DNA of 49,643 nucleotides from positions 1 to 49,643 of the forward strand of contig NZ_FOSQ01000020.1 in the NCBI RefSeq assembly GCF_900114315.1, written 5' to 3'. This document shows positions 35,643 to 43,639 of the stretch, piece by piece (position 1 is the stretch's first letter; every line of letters starts with the position of its first letter). The notes below the pieces were generated by a model. The model was not told the DNA's origin, made no database searches, and worked only from the letters and a program-made list of their open reading frames with translations. The stretch comes from Falsiroseomonas stagni DSM 19981. GTDB taxonomy: Bacteria > Pseudomonadota > Alphaproteobacteria > Acetobacterales > Acetobacteraceae. Both the position numbers and the translations under genes were made by a program.

Positions 35643-36713
35643 TCACGCCAGCAGGCGGCGAGCATCCTCCCACAACGCACGCGCCAGTTCGGCGGCGGGC
35701 TCAGCGCGGGCCAGCATGGCGGATTGTCCCGCCCAGGCCTGCATGCGGTCGATATCGCCCTCCCTCGTGCCGGCATCGCGCATCGGCTGGGTCAGCCCGC
35801 GCTGCACGGGGTAGGGCGCGGGGGGCGGCGCATCCGGCGCGGCGGCGGCCTTCACATAGGCGGTGGCGATGCCCCGGCCGGCGCGGCCGCTGAAGGCGCG
35901 GGTGACCGCCGTGCCCTCAGGCGGCGTCGTCGCCAGCGCATCGGCCCAGGGGGCGGGGATGCGCGCTTCCGGGCAGCGCAGGAACCCCGTGCCGATCTGC
36001 GCGGCGGAAGCGCCGAGTGCCAGCGCCGCCGCCACGCCGCGCGCATCCGCGATGCCGCCGGTGGCCACCACCGGCACGCGGACGGCGTCCACCACCGCGG
36101 GCAGCAGGGCGAACAGGCCGACCATCGCGGCCTCGGCGCGCGCGGCCTCGAAGGCACCGCGATGGCCGCCGGCCTCCATGCCCTGCGCCACGATCACATC
36201 GGCGCCGGCGGCCTCGGCCTCCCGCGCCTCCGCCACCGTGCTGACGGTGGCCCACCAGGCGATGCCGCGTTCCTTCAGCCGGGCGACGAAGGGCGCGGGG
36301 TAGACGCCCATGATCGAACTGACCACGGCGGGGGCCGCCTGCAGCAACGCCTCGCACTGCGCCTCGAAATCGGGCGGCGTCGCATCGGCGGCTTCCGGCG
36401 GCACGGCGGGGCCCCAACCGCCCAGGAACTGCCGCAGCGCTTCTTCCCGCACCGGGTCGCGGGCCGGTGGTGGATCGGGGATCCAGAGGTTCATCTGGAA
36501 GGCGCCGTTGGTGGCGCCGCGCACGCTGCGTGCCCAGTCCAGTATGGCATCCGGCCCCATCAGCAGCGCGCCGCAGGCGCCCATGCCGCCGGCCTGGGCG
36601 ACGGCGATGGAAAGCCCGGGCGGGCAGGTGCCGGCCATGGGGGCCAGCAGGATCGGGATGCGCAGGCCGAAGCGGGCGCAGAAGGCCTCCGCGCGGGATA
36701 CGGGGCTCATCAT
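35643..36713 (-). CDS. Nitronate monooxygenase (2-nitropropane dioxygenase family)
   Basis: FMN-dependent TIM-barrel enzyme of 356 residues. PILLAPMAGTCPPGLSIAVAQ, AQGMEAGGHRG (phosphate-binding and catalytic-His region), VVATGGIADARGVAAALALGA and IGTGFL are the family blocks. Known chemistry: O2-dependent oxidation of alkyl nitronates to carbonyl compounds and nitrite; some members protect against 3-nitropropionate, an inhibitor of succinate dehydrogenase. The ATG at 36713 overlaps the HCCA isomerase stop as ATGA; a second ATG follows at 36710. Confidence 0.87.
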   Translation of the reverse strand: MMSPVSRAEAFCARFGLRIPILLAPMAGTCPPGLSIAVAQAGGMGACGALLMGPDAILDWARSVRGATNGAFQMNLWIPDPPPARDPVREEALRQFLGGWGPAVPPEAADATPPDFEAQCEALLQAAPAVVSSIMGVYPAPFVARLKERGIAWWATVSTVAEAREAEAAGADVIVAQGMEAGGHRGAFEAARAEAAMVGLFALLPAVVDAVRVPVVATGGIADARGVAAALALGASAAQIGTGFLRCPEARIPAPWADALATTPPEGTAVTRAFSGRAGRGIATAYVKAAAAPDAPPPAPYPVQRGLTQPMRDAGTREGDIDRMQAWAGQSAMLARAEPAAELARALWEDARRLLA

Positions 36714-37336
36714 CGCGTCACGCGCTCCACACCCATCGGCAGGGCGTCCAGGCGCCGCATCGCCGGCGTCTCGAACAGGTTGGGATCGGCCAGGTAGGCT
36801 TCCGCCATCGGCATGGCATCGGCGCCCCAGAACAGCTCATCCCCCACCGCCAGCGTCGGCACGCCAAAGACGCCGCGGCCGATCGCCTCCGCCGTCGTCT
36901 CCCGCAGCCTTTCCTTGGCGCCGCTGCCCGCCACCAGCGCGGCCGCATCCGCCACGCCGAACTGCGCGGCGAAGGCCGTCGCCTCCACCACCGGGTCGCG
37001 GCCTTCCGCCCAGATGAAGTCGAAGGCGGCGGTCACCACCGCGGGCGTCGCGCCCAGCGCCGTCACCAGGCGCAGCGCCTCCAGCGACCGGAAGGGATGG
37101 GCGGGGGGGAAGCGCAGCGCGCGGCCGCCCAGGAACTGCACCTGCCGGTAGGTCTGCCGCCGCTTCGGCGCGATCTCCGCCGGGCCGAGCTGCCCCCAAT
37201 GCGCCAGCACCGCCCCCAGCACGATCGGCTTCAGCGTCACGGGCTGACCCAGGGCCAGCACGCGCGGCAGCGCCAGGTGGGCGAAGGGGGAGACGAGGTC
37301 GAAATACCAGTCGAGTTCCGGGCGGGCGAGCGTCAT
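36710..37336 (-). CDS. 2-hydroxychromene-2-carboxylate isomerase-like protein (DsbA/kappa-GST fold)
   Basis: Protein of 208 residues with LDWYFDLVSPFAHLALPR at the N-terminus, where the Ser of SPFA is the glutathione-activating residue in this family. FGVPTLAVGDELFWGADAM is the cis-Pro/thioredoxin segment. Known chemistry: glutathione-dependent isomerisation in naphthalene-type catabolism; many homologues are general GSH-dependent isomerases or reductases. The ATG overlaps the histidine kinase stop (37333-37336) and its own stop overlaps the monooxygenase ATG. A glutathione enzyme would fit a detoxification operon. Confidence 0.85.
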   Translation of the reverse strand: MTLARPELDWYFDLVSPFAHLALPRVLALGQPVTLKPIVLGAVLAHWGQLGPAEIAPKRRQTYRQVQFLGGRALRFPPAHPFRSLEALRLVTALGATPAVVTAAFDFIWAEGRDPVVEATAFAAQFGVADAAALVAGSGAKERLRETTAEAIGRGVFGVPTLAVGDELFWGADAMPMAEAYLADPNLFETPAMRRLDALPMGVERVTR

Positions 37337-39846
37337 GCGGCATCCATCGGCGGGGGCCCATCCGGCCCATCCAGCAGGGACAGCACCTTGGCCACCAGCG
37401 CCGTCGCTGAATAGGGCTTGCCGAGCAGCTGCACCCCCTCATCCAGGCGGCCGTGGTGGATGATGGCGTTGCGGGTGTAGCCGGTGGTGAACAGCACGGG
37501 CAGGCCGGGGCGGCGTTCCAGCACGGCATTGGCCAGCTGCCTTCCGTTCATCGGCCCCGTCAGCACGACGTCGGAGAACATCAGGCAGATGCGCGGATGG
37601 TCATCCAGCACCGCCAGCGCGGCGGGGCCGTCCGCCGCGGCCACCACGCGGAAGCCGCCTTCCTCCAGCGCCGTGACGGCGAAGTCCCGCACCATCGGGT
37701 CATCCTCCACCACCAGCACGGTGCGGCCGGCGCCGTCCTGCGCCATCGCCGGCAGCGCCACCACGGTCGGCGCATCGGCCGCCACCTCCCCATCCCGCAG
37801 CCGGGGCAGGTAGAGCTTCACCGTCGTGCCATGGCCGGGTTCGCTGTAGATCGCCGCATGGCCGCCGGACTGCTTGGCGAAGCCGTAGACCTGGCTGAGC
37901 CCGAGGCCCGTGCCCTTGCCCACGGGCTTGGTGGTGAAGAAGGGCTCGAAGGCGCGGCCGGCCACGTCGGGCGGCATGCCGGCGCCGGTGTCGGAGACGC
38001 AGATCGCGACATACTGGCCGGGCTTCACCTCCTCCCGCCCCGCCGCATAGGCGTCGTCGAGATGGGCGTTGGCGGTCTCGATCGTCAGCTTGCCGCCGCC
38101 CGGCATGGCGTCCCGCGCATTCACCGCCAGGTTCAGCAGCGAGGATTCGAGCTGATTGGGGTCCGCCAGCGCGCGCCAGAGGCCGCCGGCCAGCACCGTC
38201 TCCACCGCCACATCCTCCCCCAGCGTCCGGCGCAGCAGGTCGGACATGCCGGCCACCAGGCGGTTCGCATCCACCGATTCCGGCGCCAGGGGCTGCTGGC
38301 GGGAGAAGGCGAGCAGCCGCGCCGTGAGGGAGGCGGCGCGCTGCGCGCCCTCCATCGCGCCATCGATGCCGCGGCGGATGCGCATATCCCCATCCGCATC
38401 CAGCCGGCGCTTCACCAGCGCCAGGTTGCCCAGCACCACGGTCAGCAGGTTGTTGAAGTCATGCGCCACGCCGCCGGTCAGGCGGCCCACGGCTTCCATC
38501 TTCTGCGCCTGGCGCAGCTGTTCCTCCGCCCGTTCGCGCCCGGTGGCGGCGGCGATCAGCCGGGCATTGGTCTCCGCCAGGTCGCGCGTGCGCTCCATCA
38601 CCCGCATCTCCAGCGCCTCGTTCAGGCGCATCAGCTCCTCCTCCCGCGCATGCAGGGCGGCGGAGGCGGTGGCCAGCGCGTCGCCGATCTGCGCGACTTC
38701 GCGGATGCCGCTTGCGACCGGGGGCACCACCGCGCCGTCGCCAATGGCGCGCGCGCTGGCGGCCACGTCCTGCAAGGGGCCGGCGATGCGGCGGGCGAAG
38801 GCCAGCGCCAGCAGCAGGGACACCAGCGCCAGCAGCGCGCCGGTCGCGACCAGCAGCAGCAGGGACCGGCGCAGCGGTTCCGCCAGCGCATGGTCCGGCA
38901 CGCCGACCGCGATGCGCCAATCCGCCAGCGAGGTCCGCACATAGGTGCCGAGCACCGCACGGCCATCGGCGGTGGTGCCGCGCCAGGTGCCCTGCTGCCC
39001 CCTTGTGTTGTCGCGCAGATCCTGCGTGGCCTGGCGGCCGACGAAGTCCTCGTGCCGGCTGTTGCGGGCCAGGATCGTGCCCCCGTCATCCACCACCGCC
39101 ACGGTCCAGCCCTCCTGCAGGCGTTCGGTGGTCAGCACGTCGCGGATGCGCGTCGCGGGCAGGCTGAGGCTGAGGAAGGCCGGCCCCGCCGCGGGCTCCA
39201 GCGGGGGGATCTGGATTTCCATGGCGAAGAGCGCTTCCGCCGCCACCGCGCCCTGGAACAGGCCGGAGATCATGGTCTGCCGCGGCCGCGCCGCATCGGC
39301 CAGCGGCGCGGGCAGCGTCGTCATGAGTTGCGGGGCCCCGAAGGGCACCCGCGCATTCACCAGCCGCCGCCCGGCGGCATCCCGCAGCACGGCCGTGACT
39401 CCGAGCCGTTCCTGCAACTCCACCACCTGCGCGTGGAAGGCCGGCAGGTCCCCCGCCCGCAGCGGCTGGGACAGGCTGAGCAGGTTGAGCATGGCGGACA
39501 GCCCCGCCAGTTCCCGGTCCACCGCCACGGCGGCGCTGCGGGCGGCGGCCAGCGCCTCCCCTTCCAGCCGCGCGCGCTCGGCATTGCCGACGCGCCAGAG
39601 CAGGCCGGCGACGAAGACCAGGATGGGCAGCGCCAGCACCGCGGCGAACAGCGCCAGGTGCCATTGCACCGGCCTGCCGGGCGGAAGCGCCCGGCTGTTC
39701 ACCCCCCCGAGCGGAAGCGCCCGGCTCTTCGCCCCCCCGGGCGGAAGCGCCCGGCTCTTCGCCCCCCCGGGCGGAAGCGCCCGGTTCTTTGCCCCGCCCG
39801 GCGTTTCCGCCGGCGGCGTCGGGCGCGTGGGCAGCGATCTCGTCAC
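37333..39846 (-). CDS. Hybrid sensor histidine kinase with receiver domain
   Basis: Protein of 837 residues from GTG 39846 (preceded by GGGGG); a longer frame to 39903 lacks a ribosome site. Order: a cytoplasmic N-terminus with four decapeptide repeats, TM1 (LALFAAVLALPILVFVAGLL), a periplasmic Cache-like sensor of about 250 residues, TM2 (SLLLLVATGALLALVSLLLA), HAMP, coiled coil, HisKA H-box (GGVAHDFNNLLT), HATPase (NARDAMPGGG, GTGLGLSQVYG) and a C-terminal receiver with Asp in MFSDVVL and Lys in GKPYS. No DNA-binding response regulator lies nearby, so the output is unknown. Coupled to the HCCA isomerase gene by an ATGA overlap; small extracellular organic acids would be plausible signals. 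Confidence 0.9.
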   Translation of the reverse strand: MTRSLPTRPTPPAETPGGAKNRALPPGGAKSRALPPGGAKSRALPLGGVNSRALPPGRPVQWHLALFAAVLALPILVFVAGLLWRVGNAERARLEGEALAAARSAAVAVDRELAGLSAMLNLLSLSQPLRAGDLPAFHAQVVELQERLGVTAVLRDAAGRRLVNARVPFGAPQLMTTLPAPLADAARPRQTMISGLFQGAVAAEALFAMEIQIPPLEPAAGPAFLSLSLPATRIRDVLTTERLQEGWTVAVVDDGGTILARNSRHEDFVGRQATQDLRDNTRGQQGTWRGTTADGRAVLGTYVRTSLADWRIAVGVPDHALAEPLRRSLLLLVATGALLALVSLLLALAFARRIAGPLQDVAASARAIGDGAVVPPVASGIREVAQIGDALATASAALHAREEELMRLNEALEMRVMERTRDLAETNARLIAAATGRERAEEQLRQAQKMEAVGRLTGGVAHDFNNLLTVVLGNLALVKRRLDADGDMRIRRGIDGAMEGAQRAASLTARLLAFSRQQPLAPESVDANRLVAGMSDLLRRTLGEDVAVETVLAGGLWRALADPNQLESSLLNLAVNARDAMPGGGKLTIETANAHLDDAYAAGREEVKPGQYVAICVSDTGAGMPPDVAGRAFEPFFTTKPVGKGTGLGLSQVYGFAKQSGGHAAIYSEPGHGTTVKLYLPRLRDGEVAADAPTVVALPAMAQDGAGRTVLVVEDDPMVRDFAVTALEEGGFRVVAAADGPAALAVLDDHPRICLMFSDVVLTGPMNGRQLANAVLERRPGLPVLFTTGYTRNAIIHHGRLDEGVQLLGKPYSATALVAKVLSLLDGPDGPPPMDAA
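39681..39800 (-). repeat. Four 30-base tandem repeats in the kinase N-terminus
   Basis: Four consecutive 30-base units start at 39681, 39711, 39741 and 39771. The middle pair is identical (each GCGGAAGCGC followed by CCGGCTCTTC and GCCCCCCCGG); the outer units differ at a few positions. On the minus strand they encode the decapeptide GGAKSRALPP and variants, just before TM1. Exact repeats suggest recent expansion and a length that may vary between strains. Confidence 0.9.
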
Positions 39847-39977
39847 GGCCAGCCCCCGGCAAGGATTGGGTTCGCGCTCACCGCAACCTCCATGCCCCGC
39901 CACCCCGGCGGGGGCAAGCGTGGCGGGGCGCGCCCCGCAACGAAACCCGCCCCCTCACCGGGCCGTGATGCGGGGGC

Positions 39978-40889
39978 CTATCCCTGGAAGAAGGGCAGGA
40001 TCTCCGCCAGCACCTCCTCCGGCGCGTGCTCCGCCAGGTAGTGCCCGCTGCGCACCGCGCGGCCGGAGAGCGGGCCCGTGACATAGTCGGCCCAGACCGG
40101 CAGCACATTGTCGAACACCGCCTGGGTATGGGACAGCCTGCCCCACAGCACATGCACCGGGCAGGCCAGGCGCTTCCCGGCCTCGTAGTCGGCATTGTCC
40201 ATGGCGAGGTCGAGCGTCGCGCAGGCGCGGTAGTCGGCGCAGGACGCACGGATGGTCTTGGGCGTGAAGCAGCGGACGTATTCGGCGACGGCGCGCGGGT
40301 CGAAGATCGACATGCCCATGCCCTTCTTGCCGATCTTGCGGGCCATGAACCAGTCCGCGGGGACCGATTCCATCATCCGTTCCGGCAGCCCTTCCTCCTG
40401 CGGCATGAAGACCCAGTGCCAGGACTTCATCGCCCAGTCCTTGGTGATGTTCGCATAGACATGGCGCTGCGGCAGGATGTCCATGATGGCGGCGCGGATC
40501 ACCGCCTCCGGATGGTCCAGCCCCATCCGGTGCGTCACCCGCCCGCCACGGTCATGCCCGCAGACGTTGAAGCGCGTGTGGCCGAAATGGGCCATGACGG
40601 CGACGGCATCCTGCGCCATGGCGCGGAAGGTGTAGTCGGCGGGGTCGTAATACGGCAGGGACAGGTCGCCCGGCCCGGTGCTGTCCCCGTAGCCGCGCAG
40701 GTCGATCGCCACGCAGTCGAAATGTTTCGTCAGTTCCGGCGCCATGCGGTGCCAGATGACGTGGCTTTGCGGGTTGCCGTGCATCAGCAGCAGGGGCGGG
40801 CCGGAGCCCCCGCGGCGGGCGCGGATGCGCGCGCCGCCGGGTGTCTCGATGATGTGGTCGGACCAGCCGGGCAGAAGATCGTCGCTCAT
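39978..40889 (-). CDS. Haloacetate (fluoroacetate) dehalogenase-like alpha/beta hydrolase
   Basis: Protein of 303 residues. The nucleophile is Asp113 in CGHDRGGR, not Ser; Arg114 and Arg117 match the carboxylate-binding pair of fluoroacetate dehalogenase. Asp137 (MDILP) and His283 (SGHYLAEHAP) complete the triad. The halide pocket residues His158 and Trp159 (SWHWVF) and a Tyr in CADYRA are present. The numbering runs about three residues ahead of the Rhodopseudomonas enzyme as I recall it. Expected reaction: haloacetate to glycolate plus halide. Its ATG overlaps the aconitase stop as ATGA (40886-40889), so it is made together with an aconitase. Fluoride specificity cannot be proved from sequence; epoxide hydrolase is less likely given the Arg pair and His-Trp. 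Confidence 0.85.
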   Translation of the reverse strand: MSDDLLPGWSDHIIETPGGARIRARRGGSGPPLLLMHGNPQSHVIWHRMAPELTKHFDCVAIDLRGYGDSTGPGDLSLPYYDPADYTFRAMAQDAVAVMAHFGHTRFNVCGHDRGGRVTHRMGLDHPEAVIRAAIMDILPQRHVYANITKDWAMKSWHWVFMPQEEGLPERMMESVPADWFMARKIGKKGMGMSIFDPRAVAEYVRCFTPKTIRASCADYRACATLDLAMDNADYEAGKRLACPVHVLWGRLSHTQAVFDNVLPVWADYVTGPLSGRAVRSGHYLAEHAPEEVLAEILPFFQG

Positions 40890-43465
40890 GGTGTTTCCCC
40901 CTCCCGCGCTTTCCGCAGGATGGTGGGGATCATGCCACCGCCACGGATCAGCGCCACGTCCCTGGCCGTATCCAGCAGCGCCGTGGCGATGCCCGGCTCC
41001 ACCCGGCCATCCCCGCGATGGATCGAGACGGTAACGGGCGCGCGCGGCGCCAGCGCATCGGCATCCAGCGCCACCGCGATGGTGTCGCCGGGCCGCAGGC
41101 CCATCGTCGCCGGCCGCCAGCCCTCCGGCAGGCGCAGCGGCAGCACGCCCATGCCGATGAGGTTGGCGAGGTGGATGCGTTCGAAGCTGTTCGCCAGCAC
41201 CGCCCGCGCGCCCAGCAGCTGCGCCCCCTTGGCCGCCCAGTCGCGCGACGACCCCGTGCCGTAGCGCTCCCCCGCCACGATCACGACGGGCACGCCATCC
41301 GCGGCATAGCGCGCGGCGGCGCGCCAGGCGGGCAGCGCCTCCCCGCTCGGCGCATGGATCGTGTGGCCGGGCGGCAGGCCGGGGGCGAGATGGTTCACCA
41401 CGGTGCGGTTGGTGAACAGGCCGCGCAGCATCACCTCCCAATTCCCGCGCCGGGCCGCATAGACGTTGAGGTCGCGCGGATCCTCGCCGCGCTCCACCAG
41501 CCAGGCGGCGGCATCGCTGCGCGCCGGGATCGCGCCGGCGGGGGAGATGTGGTCGGTGGTGATGTCATCGCCGAGCACCAGCAGCGGATGCGCGGTGAAG
41601 GCCCCGGCTTCGGGCGGCGCCAGCGTGACGAAGGGCGGCGGGCGGAGATAGGTGCTGGCGGCGTCCCAGGGGAAGCGCGCGGTGGCGGGCGCCGCGAGCG
41701 CCGCCCAGGGACTCGCCGCCTCGGCCTCCGCCGCCGCTGCCTCCACATCGCCCGGGTCCATCGCGGTGGCGAGCAGCGCCTCCACCGCCGCGGCGCCGGG
41801 CCAGAGATCGGCCAGCGTCACGGCACGGCCATCCCCGCGATGGCCCAGCGGATCGCGCACGATGTCGATGCCGGCGCGTCCCGCGATGGCATGCGCGACG
41901 ACCAGCGGCGGGGAGGCGAGCAGCGCGGCATCGATCTGCGCATGGACGCGCCCCGGAAAATTGCGGTTGCCCGACAGCACGGCGACGGGCTTCAGCCCCT
42001 CCGCCTCCACCGCCCGCGCCACATCCGCCAGCAGCGGCCCGGCATTGCCGATGCAGGTGGCGCAGCCATGGCCGACGATGGCGAAGCCCAGCGCCTCCAG
42101 GTCTTCGAGCACGCCCGCGCGCCGCAGCCGCCGCTCGGCCGCCGGCGATCCGGGCGTCAGGGACGCCTTCACCCAGGGCTGCGTCGACAGCCCCAGCGCG
42201 CGGGCGTTGCGCGCCAGCAGCCCCGCCGCGATCAGCAGCCCCGTATCGCTGGTATTGGTGCAGGAGGTGATGGCCGCGATGGCGACGGCATCGGCCGGGA
42301 TCGCGCCCGCGGCCGCGCCCCGCATCGGCGCCAGCGCGGCCCGCACCGCCGCCGTGTCCAGCCGGTCCTGCGGCCGCCTGGGACCGGACAGGGAAAGCCG
42401 CAAGGCCGAGAGATCGATCTCGACCAGCGCCGTCACGCGCGGATCCGCGGCGGGATCGGCCCAGAGGCCATTGGCCCGCGCATAACCCTCCACCAGCGCC
42501 ACCTGCGCCTCGCCCCGCCCCGTGGCGCGGAGGAAATCGAGCGTCGCGCCATCGATCGCGAAGCAGCCCGTGCTGGCCCCGTATTCCGGCGCCATGTTGG
42601 CGACGACGGCGCGCTGCATCGCCGTCAGCGTCGCCGCACCCGGGCCGAAGAACTCCACGAATTCGCCGGAGACACCGGCCCGGCGCAGGCGCTCCGTCAC
42701 CACCAGCGCCAGGTCCGTCGCCAGCACAGCCTCCGGCAGCGCGCCCGTCAGCCGCACGCCGACCACATCGGGGATGCGCAGCGCGACAGGCACGCCGAAC
42801 ATCACGCCCTCCGCCTCGATCCCGCCGACGCCCCAACCCAGCACGCCGATGGCATTCACCATGGGCGTGTGGCTGTCCGTGCCCACCAGCGTGTCCGGCA
42901 CCGCCCAGGATTCGCCACCGCGCGTCTCCGTCGTGACGACGGTGGCCAGGCGCTCCAGGTTGATGGTGTGCATGATACCCGTGCCCGGCGGGAACACCCG
43001 GAACCCGTTCACCGCCTGCGACGCCCATTTCATGAAGCGGTAGCGCTCCGCGTTCCGCGCCATCTCCCGCGCCATGTTGTGGGCCAGGCCCTCCCGCGTG
43101 CCCGCCAGATCCACCGCGACGGAATGATCGACGGAGGTCGCGACCGGCACCGCCGGGTTGAGCCGCGCGGGATCGCCGCCCGCCTGCGCCAGCACATCCC
43201 GCATCGCCGCGATATCCACCAACGCCGGGCCGCAGGTGGTGTCGTGCATCAGGATGCGGCCGGGGGCGAAGGGGATTTCGGCGGTGCTGCGGCCGGTGGC
43301 GAGCCAGGCGATCAGCGCGGCCTGGCCGGCCTTCGCGGTCTCGGCATCCGCGGTGCGGAGCAGATTCTCCAGCAGCACGCGATGAGACCAGGGCATGCGG
43401 GGGAGATGCGCGCCAGCGGCGGCAGGGAGGTCGATGATGCGGTGGGGGCCGAGGCGACGGGGCAT
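40886..43465 (-). CDS. acnA: Aconitate hydratase (AcnA/IRP type)
   Basis: Aconitase of 859 residues. FeS ligands: C402 in ITSCTNTS and C468/C471 in GHGCATCIGNAGPL, close to the canonical motif. LMHDTTCGPALVDIAAMRD (72-90) differs from the QDFTGVP loop of housekeeping AcnA and belongs to an accessory subgroup. [32 protein letters not shown] and [15 protein letters not shown] mark the substrate site. The ATG at 43465 begins MPRRLGPHRIIDLPA; the frame continues upstream through a hairpin repeat and was not used. First gene of the leftward operon ending with the second aconitase at 33006, overlapping the dehalogenase by four bases. Confidence 0.88.
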   Translation of the reverse strand: MPRRLGPHRIIDLPAAAGAHLPRMPWSHRVLLENLLRTADAETAKAGQAALIAWLATGRSTAEIPFAPGRILMHDTTCGPALVDIAAMRDVLAQAGGDPARLNPAVPVATSVDHSVAVDLAGTREGLAHNMAREMARNAERYRFMKWASQAVNGFRVFPPGTGIMHTINLERLATVVTTETRGGESWAVPDTLVGTDSHTPMVNAIGVLGWGVGGIEAEGVMFGVPVALRIPDVVGVRLTGALPEAVLATDLALVVTERLRRAGVSGEFVEFFGPGAATLTAMQRAVVANMAPEYGASTGCFAIDGATLDFLRATGRGEAQVALVEGYARANGLWADPAADPRVTALVEIDLSALRLSLSGPRRPQDRLDTAAVRAALAPMRGAAAGAIPADAVAIAAITSCTNTSDTGLLIAAGLLARNARALGLSTQPWVKASLTPGSPAAERRLRRAGVLEDLEALGFAIVGHGCATCIGNAGPLLADVARAVEAEGLKPVAVLSGNRNFPGRVHAQIDAALLASPPLVVAHAIAGRAGIDIVRDPLGHRGDGRAVTLADLWPGAAAVEALLATAMDPGDVEAAAAEAEAASPWAALAAPATARFPWDAASTYLRPPPFVTLAPPEAGAFTAHPLLVLGDDITTDHISPAGAIPARSDAAAWLVERGEDPRDLNVYAARRGNWEVMLRGLFTNRTVVNHLAPGLPPGHTIHAPSGEALPAWRAAARYAADGVPVVIVAGERYGTGSSRDWAAKGAQLLGARAVLANSFERIHLANLIGMGVLPLRLPEGWRPATMGLRPGDTIAVALDADALAPRAPVTVSIHRGDGRVEPGIATALLDTARDVALIRGGGMIPTILRKAREGETP

Positions 43466-43482
43466 GAGGTCCTGCGCGTGAT

Positions 43483-43539
43483 GCGGGGGGAACTCTGTTC
43501 CCCCCGCGCCCCCCTTGCCAGGGGGCAACCGCCCCCTGG
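43483..43539. repeat. Double-hairpin intergenic repeat, copy C
   Basis: The first hairpin, 43483-43507, has an 11-bp stem GCGGGGGGAAC with loop TCT. The second, 43518-43539, has stem CCAGGGGGC with loop AACC, followed by ACC. It has the same plan as copies A and B. It lies just upstream of the aconitase start and downstream of gpmI, so it may end gpmI transcription. Confidence 0.72.
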
Positions 43540-43563
43540 ACCAGGGGGTTTTCACCGAAGACG

Positions 43564-43633
43564 GTCCAGGGGCGGTTCGGCCCCATTGGTCCCTTGGGCG
43601 GATGGGGTGTGGGGAAGGCAGCGCCTTCCCCAC
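43564..43633. repeat. Double-hairpin intergenic repeat, copy D (inverted, tail-to-tail with C)
   Basis: Read on the minus strand, this begins with an 11-bp hairpin (43609-43633, GTGGGGAAGGC, three-base loop). ACCCCATCCG follows, identical to copy A, then CGAACCGCCCCTGGACC, also shared with copy A. About 13 extra bases sit before the second stem, making it imperfect (43566-43589). It ends seven bases before the gpmI stop. Confidence 0.7.
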
Positions 43634-43639
43634 GGCAGG

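Noticed and set aside
39681-39800. Possible CRISPR array
   Set aside because: The 30-base units are directly adjacent with no spacers and lie in frame within a coding region.
37453-40041. 862-codon + strand frame opposite the histidine kinase
   Set aside because: Low-complexity antisense translation; the minus strand encodes a kinase with all catalytic boxes.
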